From the NCBI GenBank assembly GCA_945876945.1, contig CAMCQE010000024.1, positions 1 to 35,990 of the forward strand: a DNA stretch of 35,990 nt. Reading direction: 5' to 3'. The DNA comes from Klebsiella pneumoniae. Its GTDB lineage: Bacteria; Pseudomonadota; Gammaproteobacteria; Ga0077536. The notes beneath the pieces are model-generated. The model was not told the DNA's origin. It ran no database searches and was given only the letters and a program-made list of their open reading frames with translations. Each line of letters begins with the position of its first letter. The first letter of the stretch is position 1. The translations under genes were made by a program, and so were the position numbers. This document shows positions 15,821-23,330 of this stretch, in pieces.

Positions 15821-16720
15821 TCAAACCTCCAACAACGACCTGAACATTTCCGGCGAAGAACCCGTCTGCGTGCTGAAGAAGCGCGAAAAGTTCTGAGGCT
15901 CGGAAAACCCCAACTCGTAAGCGATGTTCTTGACGGGCATGTCCCGCCTGGTCAGCAGTCGCTTCGCTTCGAGCACCAGGCGTGCCGCGATGGCCTGGCG
16001 CGCGGTTTGCCCTCGTTCAACCAGGATGTGCCGATCGAGTGTGCGCAATGAGACATGCAGTGCACGGGCGTAAGAAGACGCCTGATGCGCCACTCGGAAA
16101 CGAACCTCCAAGAGGTCCAGAAATCTCCCGACCAGTTCGTCACGCGGCTGTCTGGCCATGATGGCGGCTGTAATGTCCTGAAGCCCGGCTAGCGTGAAGA
16201 TGAGTAGAGAGAACGCGGCGGCTATCACCTCATCCGCAAAACGTTCTGCCGACACTGTGGTCGTGTGGTTCGCGAGGGTGTCGAACGCCTGTTGTGCCCG
16301 CCTGAGGGCGCTGTGGCCAAGGGTTACGTGCACGCTGGAACCGAGGAGCATTTGACTCGGCCCCGCCAGGCTTGGCACGGCGAGACCGCACCGCTCCACA
16401 AAACCTGTCGTGAACAGTGCAATGCATCCCCGAAGTGCGCCGGCACGGTCGAAGGCCTGAACACGTCCCTCGGGAATAACGAGAAGGTCACCCGGGCCGA
16501 TGCCGAGGCGCTCGAAATCGACGTGGTGGCACGACGTCCCCTCTTCGACAAGGAGAAGGGTATGGAAATGGGTGCGCGTCGGTTTCGTTGTCTTGTCCTT
16601 GAAAGGTGGCCGGAGCAAGGCTTCAAGGCGAAGCACTTCAATCTCGAGCGGAAGCCTGTCGCGCCTGGCGAACGTGGCTTCCTCCAACACCAACTCTTTG
16701 CGCACCTGGGCCGGTTTCAT
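15821..16720 (-). CDS. AraC family transcriptional regulator
   Basis: A 299-residue regulator. The N-terminal half has a cupin-like effector domain (HFHTLLLVEEGTSCHHVDFERLGIGPGDLLVIPEGRVQAF). The C-terminal 100 residues hold two helix-turn-helix units, SLRTLDRHILVERGQTARQAI and NIAYELGFSEPQNFSRFFSTQTGSSPEMFR, the AraC signature. I chose the ATG at 16720 because it gives the normal family length; the frame stays open about 118 codons further upstream into the divergent promoter region without family-like sequence. It is divergent from the SnoaL-like and epoxide-hydrolase-like genes, the usual arrangement of an AraC regulator and its target operon. Inducer unknown. Confidence 0.88.
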   Translation of the reverse strand: MKPAQVRKELVLEEATFARRDRLPLEIEVLRLEALLRPPFKDKTTKPTRTHFHTLLLVEEGTSCHHVDFERLGIGPGDLLVIPEGRVQAFDRAGALRGCIALFTTGFVERCGLAVPSLAGPSQMLLGSSVHVTLGHSALRRAQQAFDTLANHTTTVSAERFADEVIAAAFSLLIFTLAGLQDITAAIMARQPRDELVGRFLDLLEVRFRVAHQASSYARALHVSLRTLDRHILVERGQTARQAIAARLVLEAKRLLTRRDMPVKNIAYELGFSEPQNFSRFFSTQTGSSPEMFRSLLEV

Positions 16721-16895
16721 GGCCAAAAATGATATCCGCTCTGTGAGCCAGGAAGGGTTCACCCGCCATTCTGACTTGTATTGATAGCAGGCTGGCGTGT
16801 TCTGATTTGGACCCAACCTCGTCGCGCAATCTAGATTGCTCCCCAGCAAACAATCTCCCGGCATCAAAACCAGCGCGCGTGTAGAGAGGGCCGTA
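16721..16895. promoter_or_regulatory. divergent promoter region between AraC and SnoaL-like genes
   Basis: 175 bases between two divergent starts. It should hold both promoters and the AraC binding site. I could not define hexamers or a convincing direct repeat by eye. Confidence 0.4.
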
Positions 16896-17291
16896 ATGTC
16901 ATCAAACCTCCCCGACCCGAACGAACTCATGGCACTCGAGCGCGAGGCCTGCCGCCTGATGCAGGCCGGTAGCATCGACGAGATGGTCGACAAGATCATT
17001 GCGCCGGACGGCCTGCTGTTCGCTGATGGCGCCGGGATTGTGTCCGGCAAGGAAGCCCAGCGCGCCCTCTTCAAGGAATTCCTCGGCGCAGGTTATGCGA
17101 TGGAATTCGAGCCAACCGCAGCCTTTGTCAGCCAATCCGCGGACATGGCCTGGGTCCATGGCACCTATGCATTGAAAACCCCGGAGGGTGCCAGGGACGT
17201 CGGCAAGTACATCTCCGTCTGGGTGAAGGACGCCAATGGTGAGTGGAAAAACGTCGCCGAAATGCGGAACTCCGACGGTCAGGCGACGTGA
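16896..17291 (+). CDS. SnoaL/ketosteroid-isomerase-like (NTF2 fold) protein
   Basis: A 131-residue protein of the DUF4440/SnoaL-like group: an N-terminal helix ELMALEREACRLMQAGSIDEMVDK, IIAPDGLLFADGAGIVSGKEAQ, then beta strands FEPTAAFVSQSADMAWVHGTY and GKYISVWVKDANGEWKNVAEMRN. The final strand WKNVAEM is typical of this group. Such proteins may be isomerases, hydratases or binding proteins; sequence alone does not say which. The ATG at 16896 follows an AGAGAGGG ribosome site. 75 bases separate it from the epoxide-hydrolase-like gene, so the two are probably co-transcribed. Confidence 0.8.
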   Translation: MSSNLPDPNELMALEREACRLMQAGSIDEMVDKIIAPDGLLFADGAGIVSGKEAQRALFKEFLGAGYAMEFEPTAAFVSQSADMAWVHGTYALKTPEGARDVGKYISVWVKDANGEWKNVAEMRNSDGQAT

Positions 17292-17366
17292 AGAAATTTT
17301 CGGGCCGGTGTCCGCTGGTCGCCGCGCGTGACCGATGACCCGGATTAACCGGTGCAGGAGATGCTG

Positions 17367-18320
17367 ATGACCCAACGCGAACTTCGAAAAATACACACCA
17401 ATGGCGTGACCCTCGAGGTCGTCGTGGACGGAGAAGGTCCGCTGGTGATTCTGCTCCACGGTTGGCCGCAATGCTGGTACCTGTGGCGACACCAGATCGA
17501 CCCGATCGTCCGTGCCGGCTTCCGTGTCGCAGTGCCAAAGCAACGTGGCTACGGTGGTAGCAGCGCGCCTCGGGAGATTGAGGCTTACAACATCCGCGAA
17601 CTCGCTGCGGATGTTGTCGGACTTGCGCGGGCGCTCGGCCATGCTGAATTCACATTGATTGGCCACGACTTCGGTTGCGTCGTCGCCTGGAACACGGCCC
17701 TTATGCACGAGGATGCGTGCACCGCGGTCATGGGACTTTCGGTGCCCTTCTGGCGACTTGGGGCGGAGTTCATCAACCCACCGCAAGACGGATTCTGGTA
17801 CGCACGGCTATTCCAGACGCCGGGGCTAGCCGAGGCCGACCTCGAGAGTGATCCCGGAGGATCGCTATCGGGTATCTACCACAGCCTCAGCGCAGACGTG
17901 CCGACCGGTACGTTCATGCAGCAAGTCGGGCATCCGGCAACCGCGAGCTTCAGAAAGGTATTCCCACCACCAGTGAATCTCCCGCCTTGGCTCACCCGGG
18001 AAGACCTCGAAGTCTACGTCGGCGAGTTCCGCAAGAGCGGATTTCAGGGCCCCAACAATTGGTACCGTGCGATCTCGAGCAACATCCCGAGCACCCCGGA
18101 ACTCGAGAGCAGACGCTTCCGCCGTCCCGCGGCTTTTGCGGCCGGCGCCCAGGACGTCGCCCTGCTGTTCGATCCGGCCTGGCGCAATCATTTCGAACCG
18201 TGCTTCGACGACCTTCGCTTCATCGAGATCATTGAGGGGGCCGGTCATTGGGTGCAGATGGAGAAGCCTGTCGAAACGAGCGCCGCAATCCTGCGGTTTT
18301 TACACAGCCTTGGCGTCTGA
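17367..18320 (+). CDS. alpha/beta-fold epoxide hydrolase-like protein
   Basis: A 317-residue hydrolase. HGWP at 31-34 is the oxyanion-hole motif of epoxide hydrolases, RGYGGSS at 60-66 follows, and the nucleophile elbow GHDFG has Asp101, as in epoxide hydrolases and haloalkane dehalogenases rather than Ser esterases. His294 in GAGHWVQMEKP is the expected base. A cap region with Tyr (IYHSLSA, NWYRAI) would supply the ring-opening tyrosines. The start at 17367 is preceded by CAGGAG at 6 bases; in-frame GTG 17352 and ATG 17361 are less well placed. Together with the SnoaL-like protein and AraC regulator it looks like a small inducible catabolic or detoxification cassette. Substrate unknown. Confidence 0.85.
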   Translation: MTQRELRKIHTNGVTLEVVVDGEGPLVILLHGWPQCWYLWRHQIDPIVRAGFRVAVPKQRGYGGSSAPREIEAYNIRELAADVVGLARALGHAEFTLIGHDFGCVVAWNTALMHEDACTAVMGLSVPFWRLGAEFINPPQDGFWYARLFQTPGLAEADLESDPGGSLSGIYHSLSADVPTGTFMQQVGHPATASFRKVFPPPVNLPPWLTREDLEVYVGEFRKSGFQGPNNWYRAISSNIPSTPELESRRFRRPAAFAAGAQDVALLFDPAWRNHFEPCFDDLRFIEIIEGAGHWVQMEKPVETSAAILRFLHSLGV

Positions 18321-18398
18321 GCCTAAGTCCGCTAGTCACGGAACAGCGACTGTCCCCTGCTGCTCAGCACCCGAATCCGCGTCGGATGATCGAACTTA

Positions 18399-18497
18399 GG
18401 ATCTATTAGTTCAGTCAGCGAGAAGAGCGCCGTATGCCTGCGCTTTCCGGTAGAGAAGCGCGACATGCTATTTCCCCGGTTGTTCGGGGGAGCTTGA
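18399..18497 (+). pseudogene. second Fic C-terminal remnant
   Basis: 32 codons reading ISSVSEKSAVCLRFPVEKRD then MLFPRLFGGA-stop. It is clearly related to the tail of the remnant at 15582-15805 (SSVSEKSA..L.F.VEKRD.LFPRLF.G) but has diverged at both nucleotide and protein level. There is no start and no catalytic domain. The two remnants bracket the AraC/SnoaL/epoxide-hydrolase genes. This suggests insertion into, or recombination between, Fic genes followed by decay. Confidence 0.6.
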
Positions 18498-18541
18498 GGC
18501 AGAGCTCATCAGGAAAGCGCCTGACGAAGCGGCAAGACTGC

Positions 18542-18847
18542 TCATTCACGTGCCAGCAGGCGGTCGGGACGCAGCAGTTGCTCCGCGCGCATCACATAGA
18601 GCACGAAAACCTTCTCGCCATCGAAGCGATAGAAAACCCGGCACGGAGGCTCCACGATTTGGCGGTAGCGGGAGCGACCGAGCTCCGGTGGCTTGCTGCC
18701 ACTTTCCGGATGGGCCGCAAGCTGCTCGACGTGCGCAAATACCCGCCGGACCAGTTCGGCAGCGGCGGTGGGGCTTTCAAGTGCGATGTAGTCGGCGATG
18801 GCGTCCAGATCGTTGAGCGCTGGCTCGGTCCAGACTATTTGAGCCAT
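18542..18847 (-). CDS. ParE/RelE-family toxin
   Basis: A 101-residue protein starting MAQIVWTEPALNDLDAIADY, with the middle helix AAAELVRRVFAHVEQLAAHPESG, then GRSRYRQIVEPPCRVFYRFDGEKVFVLYVMRAEQLL. This is the ParE/RelE fold signature (W...A..DL..I..YI, then YR.....YRV.Y......V.V..V.R). ParE proteins poison gyrase and RelE proteins cut mRNA; the overall shape is closer to ParE, but I cannot decide. It overlaps the upstream antitoxin gene by 13 bases, the usual order for a type II pair. Confidence 0.87.
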   Translation of the reverse strand: MAQIVWTEPALNDLDAIADYIALESPTAAAELVRRVFAHVEQLAAHPESGSKPPELGRSRYRQIVEPPCRVFYRFDGEKVFVLYVMRAEQLLRPDRLLARE

Positions 18848-19092
18848 CGGGCCATGCGGGCTCTGGCCTCGGCATGCGGGACAACCCTGCCTTCGGCGAC
18901 GGCCATCTCCCCTCGGGCAATTCCTTCGAGCACCGACATGCGCTGTTGGAGCAACTCGTAGGTTTCGACATCGACGAGGTAGGCGCTGGGCAGGCCGTGC
19001 TGCGTAATGAGGATCGGCTGCTTGTCCCGCTCGAGATCCGCCAGCAGTTCGGTGGCCTGTCGCTTGAGGGTGGTGACGAGTTCGGTACGCAT
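18835..19092 (-). CDS. Phd/YefM-family antitoxin
   Basis: An 85-residue antitoxin starting MRTELVTTLKRQATELLADL, then KQPILITQHGLPSAYLVDVETYELL, the Phd/YefM DNA-binding fold. The C-terminal helical tail (SVLEGIARGEMAVAEGRVVPHAEARARMARWLK) would wrap the toxin. The ATG at 19092 is favoured because a palindromic operator lies just upstream; the longer open frame beyond it has no family similarity. It precedes and overlaps the ParE-like toxin gene. It sits at the right edge of the tRNA-bounded island. Confidence 0.87.
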   Translation of the reverse strand: MRTELVTTLKRQATELLADLERDKQPILITQHGLPSAYLVDVETYELLQQRMSVLEGIARGEMAVAEGRVVPHAEARARMARWLK

Positions 19093-19097
19093 TTGAA

Positions 19098-19115
19098 GTG
19101 ACACTATAGTGGCAC
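19098..19115. promoter_or_regulatory. palindromic operator of the ParE/Phd pair
   Basis: The 18 bases form an inverted repeat with a perfect core CACTATAGTG flanked by GTG and CAC, with one mismatched pair. It starts 6 bases upstream of the antitoxin ATG, as expected for autoregulation by the antitoxin-toxin complex. Confidence 0.65.
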
Positions 19116-19552
19116 TCGGCGTTTTGCAATCTGCTCGAATCACAGCAGGAGGATTGGGCAAAGCAGCTTCGCAGTTCAGTTCAGCCCGCACCCAGCTTGC
19201 GGGACTTTTGCGGCCCACAGTCCCGCGTCGTTCAGCCAAACCCTGCAAATCCCGCAACGGACGCCCGGATAAAACTTAACTAAACAATTGCTTAGGTGTG
19301 CCCGGTCGAAATCATAACGCTGAGGTCGATGGTTCGAGTCCATCCGTAGGCACCAATTTACTCAACAATAACTTTTTCGCGCCCTTGTTGCGTTCTACGG
19401 GCTGGAGAAGCGCGCCAAGCGTGCTGGTCATCTTGGCTGCGCCCCGAACAATCACCCCGCGGGGAAGTACGGCTGTTGTCCCTGCGCAAACCCTCAGACA
19501 CGGTTTTGCCTATGCCGGGGACCTGCAGCACTTTAACCCTGCGATGACACGA
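19116..19552. other. non-coding stretch with the right att-like repeat
   Basis: About 440 bases without a supportable gene. It contains an AT-richer patch at about 19270-19295, unlike the surrounding GC-rich DNA, and the partial tRNA copy at 19312-19363. After that I recognise nothing up to the PIN-domain gene. Confidence 0.45.
19312..19363 (+). repeat. att-like direct repeat, right copy (partial tRNA-Met)
   Basis: It matches 15274-15325 at 48 of 52 positions: anticodon loop, variable region, T arm, acceptor 3' strand, CCA and 8 flanking bases. Two of the four differences are the two halves of one T-stem pair (G-C changed to A-T), so the stem is kept. The fourth (CGTAGGC for CGTAGCC) would break the acceptor stem. 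The 5' half of a tRNA is missing, so it is not a functional tRNA. Confidence 0.7.
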
Positions 19553-19966
19553 TCAGTTTCCGTGGCGTGACCAGAACGCCGCCGGTGTCAGGATCGGGAA
19601 CCGATCGGCCAGCGCCAGCAAATCTTTGTCCCCTGTGATCAGGTAGTCGGCCTTCGCAGATATCAGCGTGGCCAGCACCGGTTGGTCGGCAGGATCTCGC
19701 AGCTCTGTCTGCGTGGTGTTTTCCGGTTCCACTAACTCAGCCAGAAACATCACCCCGTCTGCCAGATCGCGGATTTCGGCCGGCGTCATCTGGATGCGCT
19801 TGAGCCTGGGCAAGACCCTCACCATTTCGTCAAGAATGGAGTGGGACAAGACGACTTTCAGGCCGCCCTGCAGCCATGTAGCGACGATCCGTCCGGGTAC
19901 GCTACCCGGGTAGGCAAACCCCGACACCAGCACATTGGTATCGAGCACGACCCGAAGGCCAGGCAT
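19553..19966 (-). CDS. PIN-domain toxin (VapC-like ribonuclease)
   Basis: A 137-residue PIN-domain protein. RVVLDTNVLVSGF at the N-terminus carries the first conserved Asp, the middle has a conserved Glu in ILDEMVRVL, and the C-terminal part has RDPADQPVLATLISAKADYLITGDKDLL with the last acidic residues. These make the Mg-dependent nuclease site. It belongs to the group annotated as the PIN-family toxin component of type II systems. Its ATG overlaps the stop of the upstream antitoxin by one base (TAATG), so the two are translationally coupled. It lies just outside the right att-like repeat. Confidence 0.88.
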   Translation of the reverse strand: MPGLRVVLDTNVLVSGFAYPGSVPGRIVATWLQGGLKVVLSHSILDEMVRVLPRLKRIQMTPAEIRDLADGVMFLAELVEPENTTQTELRDPADQPVLATLISAKADYLITGDKDLLALADRFPILTPAAFWSRHGN

Positions 19967-20238
19967 TAGCGCTGCTGTCGTTCAGCGGCTACTGCTGCAT
20001 CGATCTCGGCCAAGCCCTCTTCCTGCGGTACCTCGCTGTAACTCGCGGCAATGCGCTCGGAAAGCGAGTCGAAGCGCTCGCGCATGCGGCGAATCCGGGC
20101 AAACAACTCGGCGTCGACGAGGGCAGCGACGGGTTTGCCATCCTTGTTGATGACGATGCTGTCGTTCCGGTACTGGACCTGATTCAGCATCTCGCCGAGG
20201 TTTTGGCGGAAGGAAACGGCGCTCACTTCAGTGATCAT
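19966..20238 (-). CDS. Phd-type antitoxin of the PIN-domain toxin
   Basis: A 90-residue protein starting MITEVSAVSFRQNLGEMLNQVQYRND, then SIVINKDGKPVAALVDAELFARI, the Phd/YefM fold. A charged C-terminal tail follows (SYSEVPQEEGLAEIDAAVAAERQQR). An ATG at 20238 sits 25 bases downstream of a palindrome, supporting this start over the open frame above it. Pairing of a Phd-type antitoxin with a PIN toxin is common. Confidence 0.85.
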   Translation of the reverse strand: MITEVSAVSFRQNLGEMLNQVQYRNDSIVINKDGKPVAALVDAELFARIRRMRERFDSLSERIAASYSEVPQEEGLAEIDAAVAAERQQR

Positions 20239-20262
20239 GGCAACCCTCTTAAGCATATAGAC

Positions 20263-20278
20263 CATAATGGTCATTATG
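20263..20278. promoter_or_regulatory. palindromic operator of the PIN/Phd pair
   Basis: CATAATG at 20263-20269 and CATTATG at 20272-20278 form a perfect 7-bp inverted repeat with a 2-base spacer, upstream of the antitoxin start on the minus strand. Probable autoregulatory site. Confidence 0.65.
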
Positions 20279-20615
20279 CTTTGGGTGCCATGTGAAGCAC
20301 AACCGCGCGCCGTCTCCCTGGTTGCCATAACGAACGCAATTTGCGCGATGTGCGGCGCGGAGTTTCACCAGCAAATGTCATGGCAGGTCTGTCGTGAGCA
20401 GGCCGGCGGCAGCGCGTGTCCACCCGCCAGTCCCCAACCCTTGGCAGGACCCGCCGTCTGGATCACCGGCGCGGCGTGCTGCGGGGCTGACTACAGGCGT
20501 AAACCAGCGCGCCAAGGCGCTTCGACTTCAGCGCCGTCGACTCGCAGGCACTATCATCAAGCTTCTTTACGTCCCTTCCCAGACGCCGCAACCGCCAACC
20601 CATCAAGGACTCCTC
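20279..20615. other. intergenic stretch upstream of the DUF1993 gene
   Basis: About 340 bases with no supportable gene. The frame of the downstream gene is open through most of it but carries no family-like sequence. I see no clear promoter. Confidence 0.4.
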
Positions 20616-21125
20616 ATGACCCTCTCCATGTACAGCGCTTCCATTCCGGTTTTCCAGCAAATGCTCAATGCCCTGAAAGAGGTATTGACCAAGGCTGAAG
20701 CCCACGCCGCCGACAAGCATTTCGAACCCCAGGCCTTGCTGCAGGCACGCCTGTTTCCCGACATGTTTCCGCTGCTGCGACAGGTGCAGATCGCGGCTGA
20801 CTTTGCCAAGAGCGTGCCGGCCCGGCTGGCGGGCGTCGAAGTGCCCGCCTATGAGGATAGCGAGCAATCCTTCGCCGACCTGCAAGCCCGCATCGATAAG
20901 ACCCTGAGCTTCCTTGCCGGCCTCCGCCCCGCGCAGATCGACGGCAGTGAAGCGCTGGAAGTGGTGCTGCGTCCAGGCACGCCGAAAGAGAAAAAGCTGT
21001 CCGGCCAGACCTACCTTGTCGGCTATGGCCTGCCGCAATTCTTTTTCCACGTCACCACCGCCTACGACATCCTGCGGCACAACGGGGTGGAAATCGGCAA
21101 GCGGGATTTCATGGGCGTGTATTGA
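20616..21125 (+). CDS. DUF1993 family protein
   Basis: A 169-residue protein starting MTLSMYSASIPVFQQMLNALKEVLTKAEAHA. It continues with LLQARLFPDMFPLLRQVQIAADFAK, VPAYEDSEQSFADLQARIDKT, FLAGL, and the C-terminal LVGYGLPQFFFHVTTAYDILRHNGVEIGKRDFMG. These match the DUF1993 family, a four-helix-bundle group related to DinB-like proteins, whose biochemical role is not known to me. The ATG at 20616 follows AAGGA at a good distance and gives the standard family length; the longer open frame upstream is not family-like. No obvious operon partner. Confidence 0.85.
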   Translation: MTLSMYSASIPVFQQMLNALKEVLTKAEAHAADKHFEPQALLQARLFPDMFPLLRQVQIAADFAKSVPARLAGVEVPAYEDSEQSFADLQARIDKTLSFLAGLRPAQIDGSEALEVVLRPGTPKEKKLSGQTYLVGYGLPQFFFHVTTAYDILRHNGVEIGKRDFMGVY

Positions 21126-21564
21126 TTCGCGATGCCGGCAGACGCCATTGAAAATGCGGCCGCGGTGGTTTAAGCGCCTCGCGCCCGCAATCACGAACCG
21201 TGTGGCGCGCTTGGCGTCGCCCATGCAGATTCAAGCGTCCCGTGCGAGGGGTGTGGCCGTCGTCGATGCTAAGCCGCTGCGGGTCATGGCGGCCCGACGC
21301 GTTGGCGGAACTGTGGCTGCCGGGTTGAAGTGCGATGTGCATTGAAAGCGCTGCGCCGGATTGAGATCGCGCGCGGGCTGGCGGATTCGATTCTGAATCT
21401 GGTATCAAGACGCCGCTGGCGTTGCCCTGTGTGCCCAGATACTGAAGGGCGGCGGGCCTGATTCCTGCCAATGCGGATTCACTGGAATGGTGATGAGGTA
21501 CCGGCGGTTTTCGTGACCGCCGTGAGCTCGGGTCCGGCAACCTACACACGACCGAAGGGATTGC
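21126..21564. other. intergenic region upstream of the three-gene APH operon
   Basis: About 440 bases between same-strand genes. Overlapping open frames on both strands show no recognisable domain. It presumably contains the promoter of the operon starting at 21565, but I could not define it. Confidence 0.4.
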
Positions 21565-22767
21565 ATGCGTTCCACGATGGACAAAAATCGCCCTTCGGCG
21601 GCGTGGCTCGATAGCCTGCGGCAGCGCTTTCCCTGCGAGCCGGGCGTCGATGATTTTCTCACCCGAAAACTCATGGCACGGGCCGGCGCCCCCTATTCCC
21701 CGGTGAGCCTGAGCACCTTGGTGGCGGCGGTGGAATCCTTGCTGGGCGCGCAGCTGTCGACGGCCTTCGCGGTGCGCGCGCCCCGCTGGTTGACCGGCGG
21801 TGCCTCGAAGCTCCAGATGGCCTTTGAACTCGATTGGCAGCCTGAGGCCGGGGCGCAGGTCACCAGTCCCATGGTGCTGCGCATGCAGCCGGCAGAATCG
21901 ATCGTTGAAAGCAGCCGGCTGCGCGAGTTTCAGCTGATTCGTGCGCTCACCGGTCGGGTCCCGCTGCCGCCCGTCTACTGGGTGGATGCCGACGCGACGC
22001 ACCTACCCTATCCCGCGCTGATCTACGGGCTGGTGCCCGGCGTGACCAAGCCCACGCGCGGCCTGGGCGGTGAAGTCTCCGGCATGGGCACAAACTACGG
22101 ACCCACGCTCCGCGGCTTGCTCGCGCCGCAGTTCGTGCGCCATCTGGCAAGCATCCACACCCATGACTGGCAGGGTCAGGACCTGAGTGCCTTCGAGGTT
22201 CCCCCTACGGGTCACCACGCCGTGCTGCGACAGCTCAACTGGTGGAGCCGCGTGTGGGAAGAGGATGCGCCCGGCGAACTGCCGATCCTCACGCTGGCCG
22301 CACAGTGGCTGCGGGCCAATATGCCGCCGGTCGACCGGGCCTCGCTGCTGCACGGAGACTATCGCTGCGGGAATTTCCTGTTCGATGAAGCGCAGGGCGA
22401 AATTACCGCCTGGCTCGATTGGGAACTCGGCCACTTCGGAGATCGACATGAAGATCTCGCGTGGTGCATCACCCGCGTCTGGGGCCATGCAGAAGCGGGC
22501 ACCGGCCGCGAACTGGTCTGCGGTCTGCTGTACGAAGAAGATTTTCTGGCGCGTTACGAGGCCGCCTCGGGGCTAGTAGTGAATCCCGCAACCCTGCACT
22601 ACTACAAGGTGCTGAATACCTGGAAAACGGCGGTCATGTCGCTGTCCACCTCCTACCGCATTGCGCACAACAGCAAGACCCATCAAGACGTGCTGGTGGC
22701 CTGGTGTCTGGGCGTGGGCGCCAAATTTACCGAGCAACTCGCTGAAACCCTGGCGGAGGTGATCTGA
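21565..22767 (+). CDS. aminoglycoside-phosphotransferase-fold kinase-like protein
   Basis: A 400-residue protein of the phosphotransferase family (APH/ACAD10-like). The catalytic loop HGDYRCGN is at 263-270 with Asp265 and Asn270, and the metal-binding WLDWELGHFGD has Asp285. LRMQPAESIVESSRLREFQLIRAL is the usual N-lobe region. Members of this branch are often found with acyl-CoA dehydrogenases or lipid-metabolism genes rather than antibiotic resistance, so I do not call resistance; the substrate is unknown. AAGGGA sits 4 bases before the ATG at 21565; an ATG at 21577 is an alternative. The stop overlaps the next start (TGATG), so the two genes are translationally coupled. Confidence 0.82.
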   Translation: MRSTMDKNRPSAAWLDSLRQRFPCEPGVDDFLTRKLMARAGAPYSPVSLSTLVAAVESLLGAQLSTAFAVRAPRWLTGGASKLQMAFELDWQPEAGAQVTSPMVLRMQPAESIVESSRLREFQLIRALTGRVPLPPVYWVDADATHLPYPALIYGLVPGVTKPTRGLGGEVSGMGTNYGPTLRGLLAPQFVRHLASIHTHDWQGQDLSAFEVPPTGHHAVLRQLNWWSRVWEEDAPGELPILTLAAQWLRANMPPVDRASLLHGDYRCGNFLFDEAQGEITAWLDWELGHFGDRHEDLAWCITRVWGHAEAGTGRELVCGLLYEEDFLARYEAASGLVVNPATLHYYKVLNTWKTAVMSLSTSYRIAHNSKTHQDVLVAWCLGVGAKFTEQLAETLAEVI

Positions 22768-23330
22768 TGGACCTGCGCGCGCCCTTGCAGCTTAAAAGCA
22801 TGATCAAGTCGATGAGCGATGTGGTGTTGCCGGCGATCGATCCCGGCAACCGCATGGCGCAGGAGCAGGCGCAGCTCATCCTCGGCATGATGCACCTGAT
22901 GGCGCTGCGGCTGCCGCTGCAGTTTCACTACGATCTGGACGAATTGCGGCGTTACCTTGGGCTCGCCCAAGAGTTGCTGCAGCAGCGCGCAGGCGGCGCG
23001 CAAAGCGATGCCTGTCAGCGTGCGCTGGGCCTGAGCAGCGCCCAGGCCGCAGACGTGCTCGCGCGCGCGCAAGCCGCGCCACAAGATCTGGAATCGGCGG
23101 TCATGGACCTCCGCGCCGATATTTCCGCGCTGGTCGAAGCCCTGTGGCAGGACGGCGCGCCGGAAGCCCGCGCACCCGCCGCGCGCGCCGTGCTGGCCGC
23201 CGCCACCGCGCAGATCGAGCGCGAACGCGCCTGGTTTGCGCCGCAGGGCTGGGACGCTGACACCAGCACCTGGCGGTCCATTGAAAGCCTCATTGATTAC
23301 CCCGCGAACCCTTCGGAGCCCACGCCATGA
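22767..23330 (+). CDS. protein of unknown function in the APH operon
   Basis: A 187-residue, mostly helical, Ala/Leu/Gln-rich protein (QEQAQLILGMMHLMALRLPL, then ELRRYLGLAQELLQQRAGG). It has no signal peptide or membrane helix and no motif I recognise. It starts inside the stop of the kinase-like gene and ends in an ATGA overlap with the lipocalin-like gene. The overlaps argue that the three products act together, perhaps as subunits or successive steps. Pfam/HHpred comparison could reveal a fold; I do not assign one. Confidence 0.75.
   Translation: MDLRAPLQLKSMIKSMSDVVLPAIDPGNRMAQEQAQLILGMMHLMALRLPLQFHYDLDELRRYLGLAQELLQQRAGGAQSDACQRALGLSSAQAADVLARAQAAPQDLESAVMDLRADISALVEALWQDGAPEARAPAARAVLAAATAQIERERAWFAPQGWDADTSTWRSIESLIDYPANPSEPTP

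Noticed and set aside
21565-22767. Antibiotic resistance by aminoglycoside phosphorylation
   Set aside because: The fold is that of APH, but the length, the operon partners and the broader ACAD10-like pattern point to metabolism rather than resistance.
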